DNA of 64,000 nucleotides, taken from the NCBI GenBank assembly GCA_024234975.1, contig JACKNH010000008.1, positions 62,001 to 126,000 of the forward strand. The letters run 5' to 3'. Positions 35,641-44,754 of the stretch are shown here, piece after piece. Both the position numbers and the translations under genes were made by a program. Each line of letters starts with the position of its first letter. The stretch's first letter is position 1. The notes under the pieces were generated by a model. That model had not been told where the DNA came from and ran no database searches. It saw only the letters and a program-made list of their open reading frames with translations. The DNA is from Gammaproteobacteria bacterium (lineage in GTDB: Bacteria; Pseudomonadota; Gammaproteobacteria; Ga0077536).

Positions 35641-36248
35641 AACTCCATTGGTCGCCCAAATCGCCCTATGTCCGCAAGGTGATGGTCGCGGCACATGAAC
35701 TCGGAATCGTCGACCGGCTGACCCTGGTCAGAAGCGTGGCAATGATGTCACGGCTCAACCCGACCCTGATGGCCGATAATCCGCTCGGCAAGATCCCCAC
35801 GCTGGTACTGGACGATGGTACTTCGCTCTACGATTCCCGCGTCATCTGCGAATACCTGGACGGGTTGGCTGGCTCAAAGTTGTTCCCGCCGGCCGGGGCA
35901 CAACGCTGGTGGGCCATCACCATGCAGGCACTCGGTGACGGACTGCTGGATGTATTGATCCTGTGGCGTAACGAGCGCGAAAAGCCGGACCACGCGCAAA
36001 CCATCGCGTGGCTGGAAGGTTTTGCGGCAAAGGTCACGGCCGCATTGAACCAGCTGGAAAATCGTGCCGTGGAGCTGGCGGGCACGCCGTTCAATATCGG
36101 CCACATCAGCATCGGTTGCATGTTGTCCTACCTGGATTTCAGGTTCGACAACCTCAACTGGCGAACGGGTCGCCCGGCGCTGGCCGGCTGGCATGCCGAT
36201 TGGTGCCGCCGGCCAGCGGCCATCACGACGGAAATACGCAATGACTGA
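35637..36248 (+). CDS. Glutathione S-transferase family protein
   Basis: The 203-residue cytoplasmic protein has an N-terminal thioredoxin-like domain: LHWSPKSPYVRKVMVAAHELG, then NPLGKIPTLVLDDGTSLYDSRVICEYLD (glutathione gamma-glutamyl contact DSR). The C-terminal helical domain is short. Ser in WSPKSPY is the likely thiolate-activating residue. In this operon it may isomerise or cleave a ring product with glutathione as cofactor, as maleylpyruvate and maleylacetoacetate isomerases do. Overlaps both neighbours (4 and 8 bases). Confidence 0.88.
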   Translation: MKLHWSPKSPYVRKVMVAAHELGIVDRLTLVRSVAMMSRLNPTLMADNPLGKIPTLVLDDGTSLYDSRVICEYLDGLAGSKLFPPAGAQRWWAITMQALGDGLLDVLILWRNEREKPDHAQTIAWLEGFAAKVTAALNQLENRAVELAGTPFNIGHISIGCMLSYLDFRFDNLNWRTGRPALAGWHADWCRRPAAITTEIRND

Positions 36249-37491
36249 CACAACGTCCACTCCCCGCCAGGGACCACTGAGCCACGTCCGGATCCTCGAT
36301 CTCGGCAGGATCATGGCCGCGCCCTGGACGACCCAGATGTTCGCCGATCTCGGTGCGGACGTGATCAAGATTGAACGGCCCGGGGCGGGCGACGACACGC
36401 GCAGCTGGGGGCCACCTTATCTGACCGCCAGTGATGGCACGAAGACTCGGGAATCCGGCTATTACCTTTCGGTGAATCGCGGCAAGCGATCGGTCACCGT
36501 CGATATCGCGCTGCCCGAAGGCCAGGCGATCGTCCGCCAGTTGGCGCTGACGGCGGATATCGTGATCGAGAATTTCAAGGTGGGCGCGCTGGCCAAATAC
36601 GGCCTTGATGCGCAGAGCATGCGCCAGTTGAAGCCGGAACTGATCTATTGCTCGGTGACCGGCTTCGGGCAGGATGGGCCACGCTGCAATCAGGCCGCCT
36701 ACGACTTCGCCATCCAGGCCATGGGCGGGTTGATGAGCATTACCGGAGAACGCGCGGACATGCCCGGTGGCGGGCCGCAAAAGGTCGGTGTGCCGATCGT
36801 GGACCTGATGACAGGGATGTATGCCGCGGTCGCGATCCTGGCTGCACTCGCACGCAGGGCCGCCACGGGCCAGGGTGACACCATCGATCTGGCGATGTTG
36901 GATGTTGCCTCGGCGATGCTTGCCAACCAGGCGATGAACTTCCTGGTGTCAGGCAAACCCGTCAAGCGCACCGGCAACCGTCACCCGAATATCCAGCCCC
37001 AGGATGTATTCGCCTGCGCCGACGGAGAATTCGTGCTGGCGGTCGGCAACGATGGCCAGTTCGCCAGGCTGTGCGCCATCCTCGGTTTGCCGCAGCTGGC
37101 GGAAGACGAGCGTTTTGCCACCAACAAGGCACGGGTATCCAATCACGATGTCCTCAACCCGCTGCTGTGCTCGGCGTTCGCCGGATTCTCCAAGGCCGAA
37201 ATCACGCGCAAGCTGGAGAGTGCCGGTGTTCCCGCGGCCCCGATCAACCAGGTTCACGAAGTGTTCGAAGATCCGCAGTTACGGCACCGCCAGCTGCTGC
37301 GCAACCTGCCGCACACCCTGTCGGGGACGGTGCCACAGGTCGTCAGCCCGATGCAGTTCAGGGACGCTCCGCTGCGTTTCGATCGATCGCCGCCGTTACT
37401 GGGCCAGCACACCGTTGAAGTGCTGGACGAACTCGGATTCGACCAGCAGGCCCGGGACGCGCTGAAAGCCAAGGGTGTCATCGATCAATGA
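36241..37491 (+). CDS. CaiB/BaiF-type CoA transferase (family III)
   Basis: The 416-residue protein opens with LSHVRILDLGRIMAAPWTTQMFADLGADVIKIERPG, the standard family III start. Further marks are LSVNRGKRSVTVDIALPEGQ, LIYCSVTGFGQDGP and TGQGDTIDLAMLDVA; the aspartate of this last block forms the CoA ester intermediate. It should move CoA from a donor thioester to the substrate acid. The operon has no acyl-CoA synthetase, so this is the activating step. Overlaps the GST and the next gene by 8 and 4 bases. Confidence 0.93.
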   Translation: MTDTTSTPRQGPLSHVRILDLGRIMAAPWTTQMFADLGADVIKIERPGAGDDTRSWGPPYLTASDGTKTRESGYYLSVNRGKRSVTVDIALPEGQAIVRQLALTADIVIENFKVGALAKYGLDAQSMRQLKPELIYCSVTGFGQDGPRCNQAAYDFAIQAMGGLMSITGERADMPGGGPQKVGVPIVDLMTGMYAAVAILAALARRAATGQGDTIDLAMLDVASAMLANQAMNFLVSGKPVKRTGNRHPNIQPQDVFACADGEFVLAVGNDGQFARLCAILGLPQLAEDERFATNKARVSNHDVLNPLLCSAFAGFSKAEITRKLESAGVPAAPINQVHEVFEDPQLRHRQLLRNLPHTLSGTVPQVVSPMQFRDAPLRFDRSPPLLGQHTVEVLDELGFDQQARDALKAKGVIDQ

Positions 37492-38114
37492 ACGTGCCAG
37501 GCGTGCAAGCGGCTACCGCGACTGCAAGGATCCCCATGCTTGCGGTCGAACAGATGACGGCGGAGCAACGCGCGTTGTACGAGGAAGTGGTCTCGGGCCC
37601 ACGCGGACAACTCATCGGGCCATTGCGGGCGGCGATACACAGCCCGGAACTGGCGGTGCTCTGGTCTCGTTTCGGTGAATTCCTGCGTTTCCGCACCTGC
37701 CTGCCGGCGGCACTGAAGGAGCTGGCCATCCTGGTAACTGCGCGGCGCTGGAACAGCCAGGTCGAATGGTGGGCCCATGCACGCGATGCCGGGGTCGCCG
37801 GACTGCCGGCTGATATCATCGAGCGGATTCTGCACGGCAGCCCGGTGGCGTTTGCCGACGAGGCGCAGCGCGAAGTGTATGAATATGCCCGCCTGCTGCA
37901 GGAACATGGCCATGTTCCGGCGTCGCTGCACGCGGCGATCGTGGCGCGCTGGGGTGTGCGCGGTGTCGTCGAACTGACCGCGGTCATCGGCTACTACACG
38001 ATGGTCGCCATGACGCTGAATGCGCACGTTATCCCGGTGCCCGCCGGCGTAGAGGCTCCGCTGCCGGACTCCGCTGAACTGTTTCAACTTGCCCCGGGCA
38101 CACAGGCATCCTGA
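37488..38114 (+). CDS. Carboxymuconolactone decarboxylase-like (AhpD-fold) protein
   Basis: The 208-residue helical protein has the core LKELAILVTARRWNSQVEWWAHARDAGVAG, typical of the CMD family, followed by YARLLQEHGHVPASLHAAIV. The CxxC pair of AhpD peroxidase-type members is missing; only one Cys is near (RTCLP). It is therefore closer to the decarboxylase or ring-substrate branch. In the operon it may decarboxylate or lactonise a ring-fission intermediate. It overlaps the CaiB gene by 4 bases (ATGA). Confidence 0.85.
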   Translation: MNVPGVQAATATARIPMLAVEQMTAEQRALYEEVVSGPRGQLIGPLRAAIHSPELAVLWSRFGEFLRFRTCLPAALKELAILVTARRWNSQVEWWAHARDAGVAGLPADIIERILHGSPVAFADEAQREVYEYARLLQEHGHVPASLHAAIVARWGVRGVVELTAVIGYYTMVAMTLNAHVIPVPAGVEAPLPDSAELFQLAPGTQAS

Positions 38115-38125
38115 ATGGGGTGCTC

Positions 38126-39001
38126 ATGACCATCGCCACATCGAACGCCCCGGCAACCGGCACGCCCCGATACCGGGCACCGCCGTTGGCGTGCGATACG
38201 CACAGCCATGTGTTCGGGCCATTTGGCCAATTCCCGCCGTTGCGAGCGTCGGTGTATGCATTACCGGAGGCCGGCCCGGTTGCCCACGAAAAAATGCGCC
38301 GGGCGCTGGGTATGACGCGCGGTGTGATCGTACAGCCAGCGCCTTATGCCGATGATCCGTCGGCAATGCTCTCCGCGATTGCCGGTGCCGACGGCGCGCT
38401 GAAAGGGATCGCTGTCGCGGAACCCGATATCAGTCCGACGGTGCTGGCGGGCTGGGTGCAGGCGGGGATCGCCGGCCTGCGTTTCACCGAAGTACGCGCG
38501 CCGAACGGTGAGCCCTATCCCGGCAGCGTCGGTTTTGCTGCGTTGAGGTCCCTGGCACCGGTGATGCGCGAGCTGGGCCTGCACGCGCAGTTGTGGGCGC
38601 CGCCGGCACTGCTGGCGGCAAGCCTGCCCGATTTGTTGCAACTTCGTGTGCCACTCGTGCTCGACCACATGGCAATGCTCAACCCGGCAAGCGAACGGCA
38701 CGCCGCGCTGTTGGGCGGGTTGCTGCCGCTGGTCGGGAACGAGGACCTCTGGCTCAAGTTGGTGGTGTGCCGCATCGAGCGGGCCGACCTGACCGGTGGT
38801 GAGGCGGTGCGGGAACTGCACGGAAGACTGCTGGATACCCGACCCGACCGGATGCTGTGGGGTTCGGACTGGCCCTACGTACGGCTCGAGCCGGCGCCCG
38901 ATGCGGCCGCGATGCTCGATCTGTTTGCCGACTGGACCGTGGCCGATGATCGCAGGCAGGCGGTGCTCGTCGATAATCCCGCCACGCTCTACGGATTCTG
39001 A
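38126..39001 (+). CDS. Amidohydrolase_2-type lactonase, LigI (2-pyrone-4,6-dicarboxylate hydrolase)-like
   Basis: The 291-residue TIM-barrel protein begins LACDTHSHVFGPFGQFP, like LigI, which opens the lactone of 2-pyrone-4,6-dicarboxylate. Later elements fit: VQPAPYADD, LVLDHMAML and MLWGSDWPYVRLE with the catalytic aspartate. LigI itself does not need metal; the sequence does not settle that here. A lactonase between the decarboxylase-like protein and two crotonases suggests ring-derived lactone opening. GTG at 38120 is an alternative start; ATG 38126 has GGGGTG upstream. Confidence 0.85.
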   Translation: MTIATSNAPATGTPRYRAPPLACDTHSHVFGPFGQFPPLRASVYALPEAGPVAHEKMRRALGMTRGVIVQPAPYADDPSAMLSAIAGADGALKGIAVAEPDISPTVLAGWVQAGIAGLRFTEVRAPNGEPYPGSVGFAALRSLAPVMRELGLHAQLWAPPALLAASLPDLLQLRVPLVLDHMAMLNPASERHAALLGGLLPLVGNEDLWLKLVVCRIERADLTGGEAVRELHGRLLDTRPDRMLWGSDWPYVRLEPAPDAAAMLDLFADWTVADDRRQAVLVDNPATLYGF

Positions 39002-39014
39002 AAAGGTAGCCCGC

Positions 39015-39818
39015 ATGTCAAACGACCATGGTATTGCCGGTTTGTCCGACCTCGAAAGATTCGCGGTCGATGTTGTTGACCACGTCGCGACCGTGACCCT
39101 CAACGCGCCGCCGGTGAATGCGCAGGATCGCCGGTTCCGCGAGGAGTTCGTCCGCATTCTCGATATCCTGGGGGCGGAGGCCGATGTCAGGGTCATCATC
39201 CTGACCGCACAAGGCAAGGTATTTTCGGCCGGGGCCGACCTGTCGGAGCGGGCATCGATACGGCAGGAACCGGGCGGGTATGCCCGCCACAACCGGCTCG
39301 TTCGAGCGGCGTTCGACGTTGTCCTGGATTGTCCGAAGCCGGTTATCTGCGCGCTGAATGGGGCCGCGATCGGCGCCGGCTGCGTGCATGCCCTGCTCTG
39401 CGACATTCTCATCGTCGCGGAGGAGTCCTACCTGTCGATGACCGAGGTCGATTTCGGCATGGCGGGTGGTGTCAGCCAGGTGTTGCGCGCGTTCAGTCCG
39501 TCCGACGCCCGGTTGATGATCTATACCGCCAGGCGCATCCACGGTCCGGAGCTGCTGCGGATGAATGTCGCCTCGATTTGCGTGCCGCGTGAGCAGGTGC
39601 TGAAGGAGGCGCAGGCGGTGGCAACGGCGATCGCACGCAAGGCGCCGCTGGCAGTGCTGGCGGCCAAGCGGTCGTTCGGCCTGACCGAGGAAATGCCGTT
39701 GCGCGATGGTTATCGCTACGAGCAGACGCAGACCGCACTGCTGGCCGATACCGAAGACACGCAGGAAGCGTTGGCCGCCTTCCGCGAAAAGCGCGCCCCG
39801 GTGTTTCATGGCCGCTGA
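39015..39818 (+). CDS. Crotonase-fold protein (enoyl-CoA hydratase/isomerase family), lacking one catalytic Glu
   Basis: The 267-residue protein has VATVTLNAPPVNAQDRRF and the CoA loop FSAGADLSER. The oxyanion hole is in ALNGAAIGAGCVHALLCDI, where hydratases have GCEL; the first glutamate is replaced. The second position is SMTEVDFGMAGG. With only one acid it may be an isomerase, thioesterase or C-C hydrolase and not a true 2-enoyl-CoA hydratase. It overlaps the dehydrogenase by 11 bases and follows the lactonase by 13. Confidence 0.87.
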   Translation: MSNDHGIAGLSDLERFAVDVVDHVATVTLNAPPVNAQDRRFREEFVRILDILGAEADVRVIILTAQGKVFSAGADLSERASIRQEPGGYARHNRLVRAAFDVVLDCPKPVICALNGAAIGAGCVHALLCDILIVAEESYLSMTEVDFGMAGGVSQVLRAFSPSDARLMIYTARRIHGPELLRMNVASICVPREQVLKEAQAVATAIARKAPLAVLAAKRSFGLTEEMPLRDGYRYEQTQTALLADTEDTQEALAAFREKRAPVFHGR

Positions 39819-41349
39819 CACCGACACCTCGGCAACGGGCAGGCATGACGTGCCTGTCGGCATTATCGGCGCCGGCACCATGGGCGAAGGGATTGCGCAA
39901 GTTGCGGCCGTCGCCGGTCACCAGGTGCAGCTGTTCGATACGAATGCGCCACTGGTGCAGGCCGCCATCGGCCGCATCGAACAGCGTCTCAAGCGCGCAG
40001 TCGAAAAAGGCCGACTCACCGCCACCGCGGCTGCTGCCGCCATTGCCAGGATTGATGCCGTCGGTGCGCTGGCCGGGCTGGCAGGCGCCGGGCTGGTGGT
40101 CGAAGCGATCAAGGAGGACCTCGGGGTGAAGCGCGAGGTGTTCGCGCAACTCGAAGAAGTCGTCGGCGACGATGCGATTCTCACCAGCAATACGTCGTCA
40201 CTGTCCATCACCGCATTGGCTGCCACGTTGCGGCGCAAGGGTCGGTTTGCCGGCCTGCATTTTTTCAACCCGGCGCCGTTGATGGCATTGGTGGAGATCG
40301 TGCCCGGGCTCGACAGCAACCCTGAGGTGCTGGATACCCTGCACGCGTTGATGCGGCAATGGGGCAAGTCGCCGGTGTACGCGCCTTGTGTGCCCGGATT
40401 CATCGTCAACCGCGTCGCCCGTCCGTTCTATGCCGAGGCGTTGGAAGTGCTGGGTGAAGGCGCGGCGCCGGTGGCAGCGATAGACCGCGCGATACGCGGC
40501 GCCGGCTACGCGATGGGGCCATTCGAGCTGATGGATATGATCGGTCACGACGTGAACTTTGCGGTCACCAGCACCGTGTTCAACGCGACCTTCGGCGATG
40601 CGCGCTATCGGCCATCGCCGATCCAGCAGGAGCTGGTGGCGAGTGGCAGGCTGGGCCGCAAGTCCGGCCGGGGTTTCTATCGCTACGGTGACAACGCCGA
40701 GGACGTTGCCAGTGCGCCCGCAGCCGCGGCGCAGCCACGCCGACCGGAGCGCATCGAGAGTGGCGATACAGCTTTGCGAACGGCGCTGCGTGGCGCCGGG
40801 CTGGAGGTCATCGAACGTGATGAGCTGGGCGGCTGGACGTTGGTCGATGGCATTGCACTGGCGATGACCGACGGCACGGGTGCCACGCTGAGGCAGGCCC
40901 CTGACGGCCGGTCCGACGTGGTGCTGCATGATCTGGTTCTGGATTGGTCCGCCGGTGGGGCCGTCGCCGTCGCAGCTGCCGAAGTGGCACGGCCCGATGC
41001 GCTGGCCATCGTGGCCAACCTGTTCGCGTGGCTTGGCCGCGACGTGGTCAGCGTTGGCGATGTCGCCGGGCTGGTGGTGGCACGCACCGTGGCCATGCTG
41101 GTTGCCGAAGGTGCGGAAGCTGTGGCGCGGGGTGTCGCTGCCGGAGAAGTCGACCTGGCGATGCGCCTGGGCGCTGGTCACCGCACTGCACCCCTGCAAT
41201 GGTGTGACGCCATCGGCGCCGCAACCTTCGTGAACCTGCTGGACAAGTTGGAGGATCACTACCGCGATACGCGCCACCGTGTCCCGCCGCTGCTGCGTCG
41301 CATGGCCGCGACCGGTCGCCGTTTCCACACCGGGGATACCGAACGATGA
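39808..41349 (+). CDS. 3-hydroxyacyl-CoA dehydrogenase, PaaH/PaaC-like
   Basis: The 513-residue protein has an N-terminal NAD-binding domain (VGIIGAGTMGEGIAQVAAVAGHQVQLFD), the conserved LHFFNPAPLMALVEIVPG with catalytic His, and PGFIVNRVARPFY. A first C-terminal domain ends near 295 and a second 3HCDH domain follows from about 400, as in the longer PaaH type. It oxidises a 3-hydroxyacyl-CoA to the 3-oxo form using NAD. It overlaps the crotonases on both sides (11 and 4 bases), so the set is made together. Confidence 0.93.
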   Translation: MAADTDTSATGRHDVPVGIIGAGTMGEGIAQVAAVAGHQVQLFDTNAPLVQAAIGRIEQRLKRAVEKGRLTATAAAAAIARIDAVGALAGLAGAGLVVEAIKEDLGVKREVFAQLEEVVGDDAILTSNTSSLSITALAATLRRKGRFAGLHFFNPAPLMALVEIVPGLDSNPEVLDTLHALMRQWGKSPVYAPCVPGFIVNRVARPFYAEALEVLGEGAAPVAAIDRAIRGAGYAMGPFELMDMIGHDVNFAVTSTVFNATFGDARYRPSPIQQELVASGRLGRKSGRGFYRYGDNAEDVASAPAAAAQPRRPERIESGDTALRTALRGAGLEVIERDELGGWTLVDGIALAMTDGTGATLRQAPDGRSDVVLHDLVLDWSAGGAVAVAAAEVARPDALAIVANLFAWLGRDVVSVGDVAGLVVARTVAMLVAEGAEAVARGVAAGEVDLAMRLGAGHRTAPLQWCDAIGAATFVNLLDKLEDHYRDTRHRVPPLLRRMAATGRRFHTGDTER

Positions 41350-42134
41350 GCGAGCGGGTCGTGGCGAAGGACATGGCGGAGGGCGTGCGTCTGCTGCAAC
41401 TGAATCGCCCGGAAAAGCTGAACGCGTTCGATCTGGCAATGCGTCAGTGTCTGCAGCGCGAGTTGGCCACAGCCGCCGCCGATCAAAGCATCAGGGTCGT
41501 GATCATCACCGGCGGTGACAAGGCCTTCGTCGCTGGCGCTGATCTTGCGGCCGTGGCGACCGCGACCGCGCAGGACATGGCCGCTGCGCCCTTGCACCAC
41601 ATCTGGGATGCGCTGGAAGTCTTTCCCAAGCCGCTCATCATGGCGGTCAAGGGCTATTGCTTCGGGGCCGGCTGCGAATTGATGATGCACGGCGATATCG
41701 TCGTGCTGGCCCGGGATGCGCAGGTCGGCCAGCCGGAGATCAAGGTGGGTATTCAGCCTGGCGCGGGTGGGCTGAGCCGGTTGGTCCGCCTGGTCGGTTA
41801 TCACCGTGCCATGGCCATGGTGATGACGGGCGCCTCCGTCTGCGGGGAGACCGCCGCTGCCTGGGGGCTGGCCAGCGAATGCGTGGCAGCTGACGAGGTT
41901 TTGAGCCGGGCCCTGGCGCTGGCGAACACCGTTGCCGGAATGTCGAGCGACCGGATCGCCAGCATTCGTGCGGTCGCCCGCCAGGGACTCGACCTGCCAT
42001 TGACGGAACAGTTGCGGATCGAGCGGAACGCGTATTGGCAATCCTTCGGTACCGCTGACCAGCGCGAGGGCATGGCGGCGTTCCTGGAAAAGCGGCCGGC
42101 GCGGTTCAATAAAAAGGATGGTGACAGTGGCTGA
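41346..42134 (+). CDS. Enoyl-CoA hydratase (crotonase family)
   Basis: The 262-residue protein has RPEKLNAFDLAMRQ, the CoA-binding loop FVAGADLAAV and both catalytic acids: GYCFGAGCELMMHGDIV and VGQPEIKVGIQPGAGG. This is the standard hydratase in the operon, in contrast to the upstream crotonase that lacks one acid. It would hydrate the 2-enoyl-CoA for the dehydrogenase. Overlaps the dehydrogenase by 4 bases and the thiolase by 17. Confidence 0.92.
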   Translation: MSERVVAKDMAEGVRLLQLNRPEKLNAFDLAMRQCLQRELATAAADQSIRVVIITGGDKAFVAGADLAAVATATAQDMAAAPLHHIWDALEVFPKPLIMAVKGYCFGAGCELMMHGDIVVLARDAQVGQPEIKVGIQPGAGGLSRLVRLVGYHRAMAMVMTGASVCGETAAAWGLASECVAADEVLSRALALANTVAGMSSDRIASIRAVARQGLDLPLTEQLRIERNAYWQSFGTADQREGMAAFLEKRPARFNKKDGDSG

Positions 42135-43329
42135 AGCGTTTATCTGTGACGCCGTCAGAACGCCGATTGGCCGCTATGCTGGCGGCCTGGCGCAGGTGCG
42201 CGCCGACGACCTGGCGGCGATACCGATCAGGGAGATTATCGCGCGCCACCGGGCCATCGATTGGACCGCCCTGGATGACACCGTGTTGGGCTGCGCGAAC
42301 CAGGCCGGTGAAGACAATCGCAACGTTGCCAGGATGGCGACCTTGCTGGCGGGTGCCGGCGAATCAGCTACCGGCTCGACGCTCAACCGCTTATGCGGTT
42401 CCGGTCTCGATGCTGTTCTGAGCGCCGCGCGCGCGATCAAGGCCGGTGAGGCCCACCTGATGCTTGCCGGTGGCGTGGAGAGCATGAGCCGGGCGCCATT
42501 TGTGATGGGCAAACCCGAAGCGGCTTTTGCCCGGGAGCTCGCGCTGCAGGATACGACCATGGGGTGGCGCTTCGTGAATCCGCGCATGCAGACCATGTTC
42601 GGCACCGACACCATGCCGCAGACGGCGGAGAATCTTGCCGCTGAATTCGCCATCAGCCGTGATGATCAGGACGCCTTTGCCTGGCGCAGCCAGAACCGGG
42701 CCGCGGCGGCCACGAAGTCCGGCAGGTTGGCCGCCGAGATTGTGCCCGTGCGTGTCGCGCAGCGTAAGGGCGACGATGTCTTCTTTGCGCAGGACGAACA
42801 CCCCAGGCTGACGACACCGGAGGCGCTGGCCCGGTTGCAGCCCATCGTCCATGCCGCCGGCACGGTGACGGCCGGCAATGCCTCGGGTATCAACGATGGC
42901 GCGGCGGTGCTGCTCATCGCCTCGCGGGAAGCGGCGGCGAAATTCGGCTTGACGCCACGCGCCAGGATCCTTGCCGGCGCGGTCGCCGGTGTGCCGCCCC
43001 GGATCATGGGTATCGGACCAGTGCCTGCAACGCGCAAGGCACTGGCTTTATGCGGGCTGACGCTCGCTGATATCGACGTCATCGAACTGAACGAAGCGTT
43101 TGCCGCGCAGGCGCTGGCCGTGTTACGCCAATTGGGTCTGCCTGATGACGGTGACCATATCAATCCCAACGGCGGCGCGATTGCGCTGGGTCATCCGCTC
43201 GGCATGTCCGGCGCACGCCTGGCAATGACGGCCACCGAAGAACTGCACCGCTCAGGCGGTCGCTATGCATTGGCGACGATGTGCATCGGTGTCGGCCAGG
43301 GGATCGCCCTGGTGCTGGAACGGGTTTGA
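42118..43329 (+). CDS. Thiolase, 3-oxoadipyl-CoA/acetyl-CoA acetyltransferase type
   Basis: The 403-residue protein has the nucleophile in STLNRLCGSGLDAVLSAA, the pair GAIALGHPLGMSGAR and the second cysteine in ATMCIGVGQGIALV. The segment DDTVLGCANQAGEDNRNVARMA is typical of PcaF/PaaJ 3-oxoadipyl-CoA thiolases, though the same block occurs in other catabolic thiolases. It completes the beta-oxidation set by releasing acetyl-CoA. The start overlaps the hydratase by 17 bases. Confidence 0.93.
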   Translation: MVTVAEAFICDAVRTPIGRYAGGLAQVRADDLAAIPIREIIARHRAIDWTALDDTVLGCANQAGEDNRNVARMATLLAGAGESATGSTLNRLCGSGLDAVLSAARAIKAGEAHLMLAGGVESMSRAPFVMGKPEAAFARELALQDTTMGWRFVNPRMQTMFGTDTMPQTAENLAAEFAISRDDQDAFAWRSQNRAAAATKSGRLAAEIVPVRVAQRKGDDVFFAQDEHPRLTTPEALARLQPIVHAAGTVTAGNASGINDGAAVLLIASREAAAKFGLTPRARILAGAVAGVPPRIMGIGPVPATRKALALCGLTLADIDVIELNEAFAAQALAVLRQLGLPDDGDHINPNGGAIALGHPLGMSGARLAMTATEELHRSGGRYALATMCIGVGQGIALVLERV

Positions 43330-43446
43330 TGCCGGCGCCGTTCATCCGCACGCGATGACTGCGGACCCGTTGTTGGCGTGGCGACGCATCACCGCTTGCC
43401 TGCTTCTGCAGCGGCGCGTAATGGGCAAACTTTCCGAGTGCCGGCA

Positions 43447-44739
43447 ATGCCTGGTCTGAACAACCGGCAGACCGACGCCGTATTCCGAAAGATCGCATGG
43501 CGCATCATGCCGTTCCTGATGGTCTGCTACCTGCTGGCGCTGGTCGATCGGACCAACATCGGTTTCGCCAAACTTTCGTTCATGAGCGACCTCGGGTTCA
43601 GCGAAGTCGCCTACGGCTTCGGGGCCGGCATCTTCTACCTTGGCTACCTGTTGCTCGAGGTGCCGAGCAATCTGTTGCTCGACCGCGTCGGTTTGCGCCT
43701 GACACTCATGCGCATCATGGTGTTGTGGGGTATCTGCACTTTCGCCATGGCATTCATGTGGTCGCCCGCCTCGTTTGCCACACTGCGCTTTCTCCTCGGC
43801 GCCGCCGAGGCCGGCTTTTTCCCTGGCCTCATTCTCTATCTCACTTACTGGATCACCGCGCGGCGGCGCGCGTGGTTCACCGCACTGCTGATGTCCTGTC
43901 CGGCCATCGCCGGCATGGCGGGAAGCCTGATGGCCGGCGTCGTGATGACCGCCACGGACGGCATGCTCGGCCTGCGCGGCTGGCAGTGGCTGTTCGTTGT
44001 CGAAGGCGCGCCAACGATCGTGTTGGGGGTGGTGGCATTCTTTTATCTAGCGGACAAGCCCGCCGAGGCACGGTGGCTGTCCGCAGCCGAGCGCCAGGTC
44101 GTGCTCGATGAACTCGCGGCGGAAGCGAGGGCAAAGCGCGGGGTCACCCACGAGTCGCTGTTGGATGCCTTGCGTGACGCGAGATTCCTGTTGTTACTGC
44201 CGGCGTGTTTCGCACTGTACGCCTCGACCAGCACCAACGCGTTCTGGGCTGCGAGCATCCTGCGTGATGCCGGCGCAACACAGGCGGGACGTGCGGCTTA
44301 CCTGCTGTTCGTGCCCAATGCAGTGGGCTTGTTCGTGCAGCTTGCGGTCGCCCGCAGTTCCGACCGGCGCGGGGAACGCCGATGGCATGCCGCGGCCTGC
44401 CTGCTGGCGGCCGCGACGGGCTGGCTGTTGTTGCCATGGGTTCCGGGCAGTGTCGAACTGAGCTTGTTCGCCCTGGTACTGGCCATCGGCGGGACTATCG
44501 CCGCGTTTGCGCCTTTCTTCAGCCTGGCGCCGGGTTACCTCTCCGCCGGCGCGGCGCCGGCAGGTATCGCCATTGTCACGACCCTGGGTTCATTGGCCGG
44601 GTTCGTCATGCCGCTGGTCATCGGCCGGGTAACGGCCGCAACCGGCAGCCTGGTGTTCGCGCAGGTGGGCATCGGCACGCTGCTGGCGGGTGGCGCGATT
44701 CTGCTGGTGGTCAACCGGCCACCGGCCGCAGCGCGCTGA
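43447..44739 (+). CDS. MFS transporter, ACS family (second copy)
   Basis: The 430-residue protein is a paralogue of the 33369 transporter: LLALVDRTNIGFAKLSFMSDLG and FYLGYLLLEVPSNLLLDRVGLR align with the first copy's signatures. Twelve spans. It sits 117 bases after the thiolase, so it may have its own promoter or be the last gene of the operon. Two importers at both ends of one catabolic set suggest related substrates or different affinity. The ATG at 43447 is used; 43378 would add a soluble extension. Confidence 0.92.
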   Translation: MPGLNNRQTDAVFRKIAWRIMPFLMVCYLLALVDRTNIGFAKLSFMSDLGFSEVAYGFGAGIFYLGYLLLEVPSNLLLDRVGLRLTLMRIMVLWGICTFAMAFMWSPASFATLRFLLGAAEAGFFPGLILYLTYWITARRRAWFTALLMSCPAIAGMAGSLMAGVVMTATDGMLGLRGWQWLFVVEGAPTIVLGVVAFFYLADKPAEARWLSAAERQVVLDELAAEARAKRGVTHESLLDALRDARFLLLLPACFALYASTSTNAFWAASILRDAGATQAGRAAYLLFVPNAVGLFVQLAVARSSDRRGERRWHAAACLLAAATGWLLLPWVPGSVELSLFALVLAIGGTIAAFAPFFSLAPGYLSAGAAPAGIAIVTTLGSLAGFVMPLVIGRVTAATGSLVFAQVGIGTLLAGGAILLVVNRPPAAAR

Positions 44740-44754
44740 GCCGGTCGGGCGTCG

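Noticed and set aside
38261..39412. - strand frame of about 383 codons across the lactonase and first crotonase
   Set aside because: It spans the junction of two well-supported genes on the other strand and has no ribosome site or motif.
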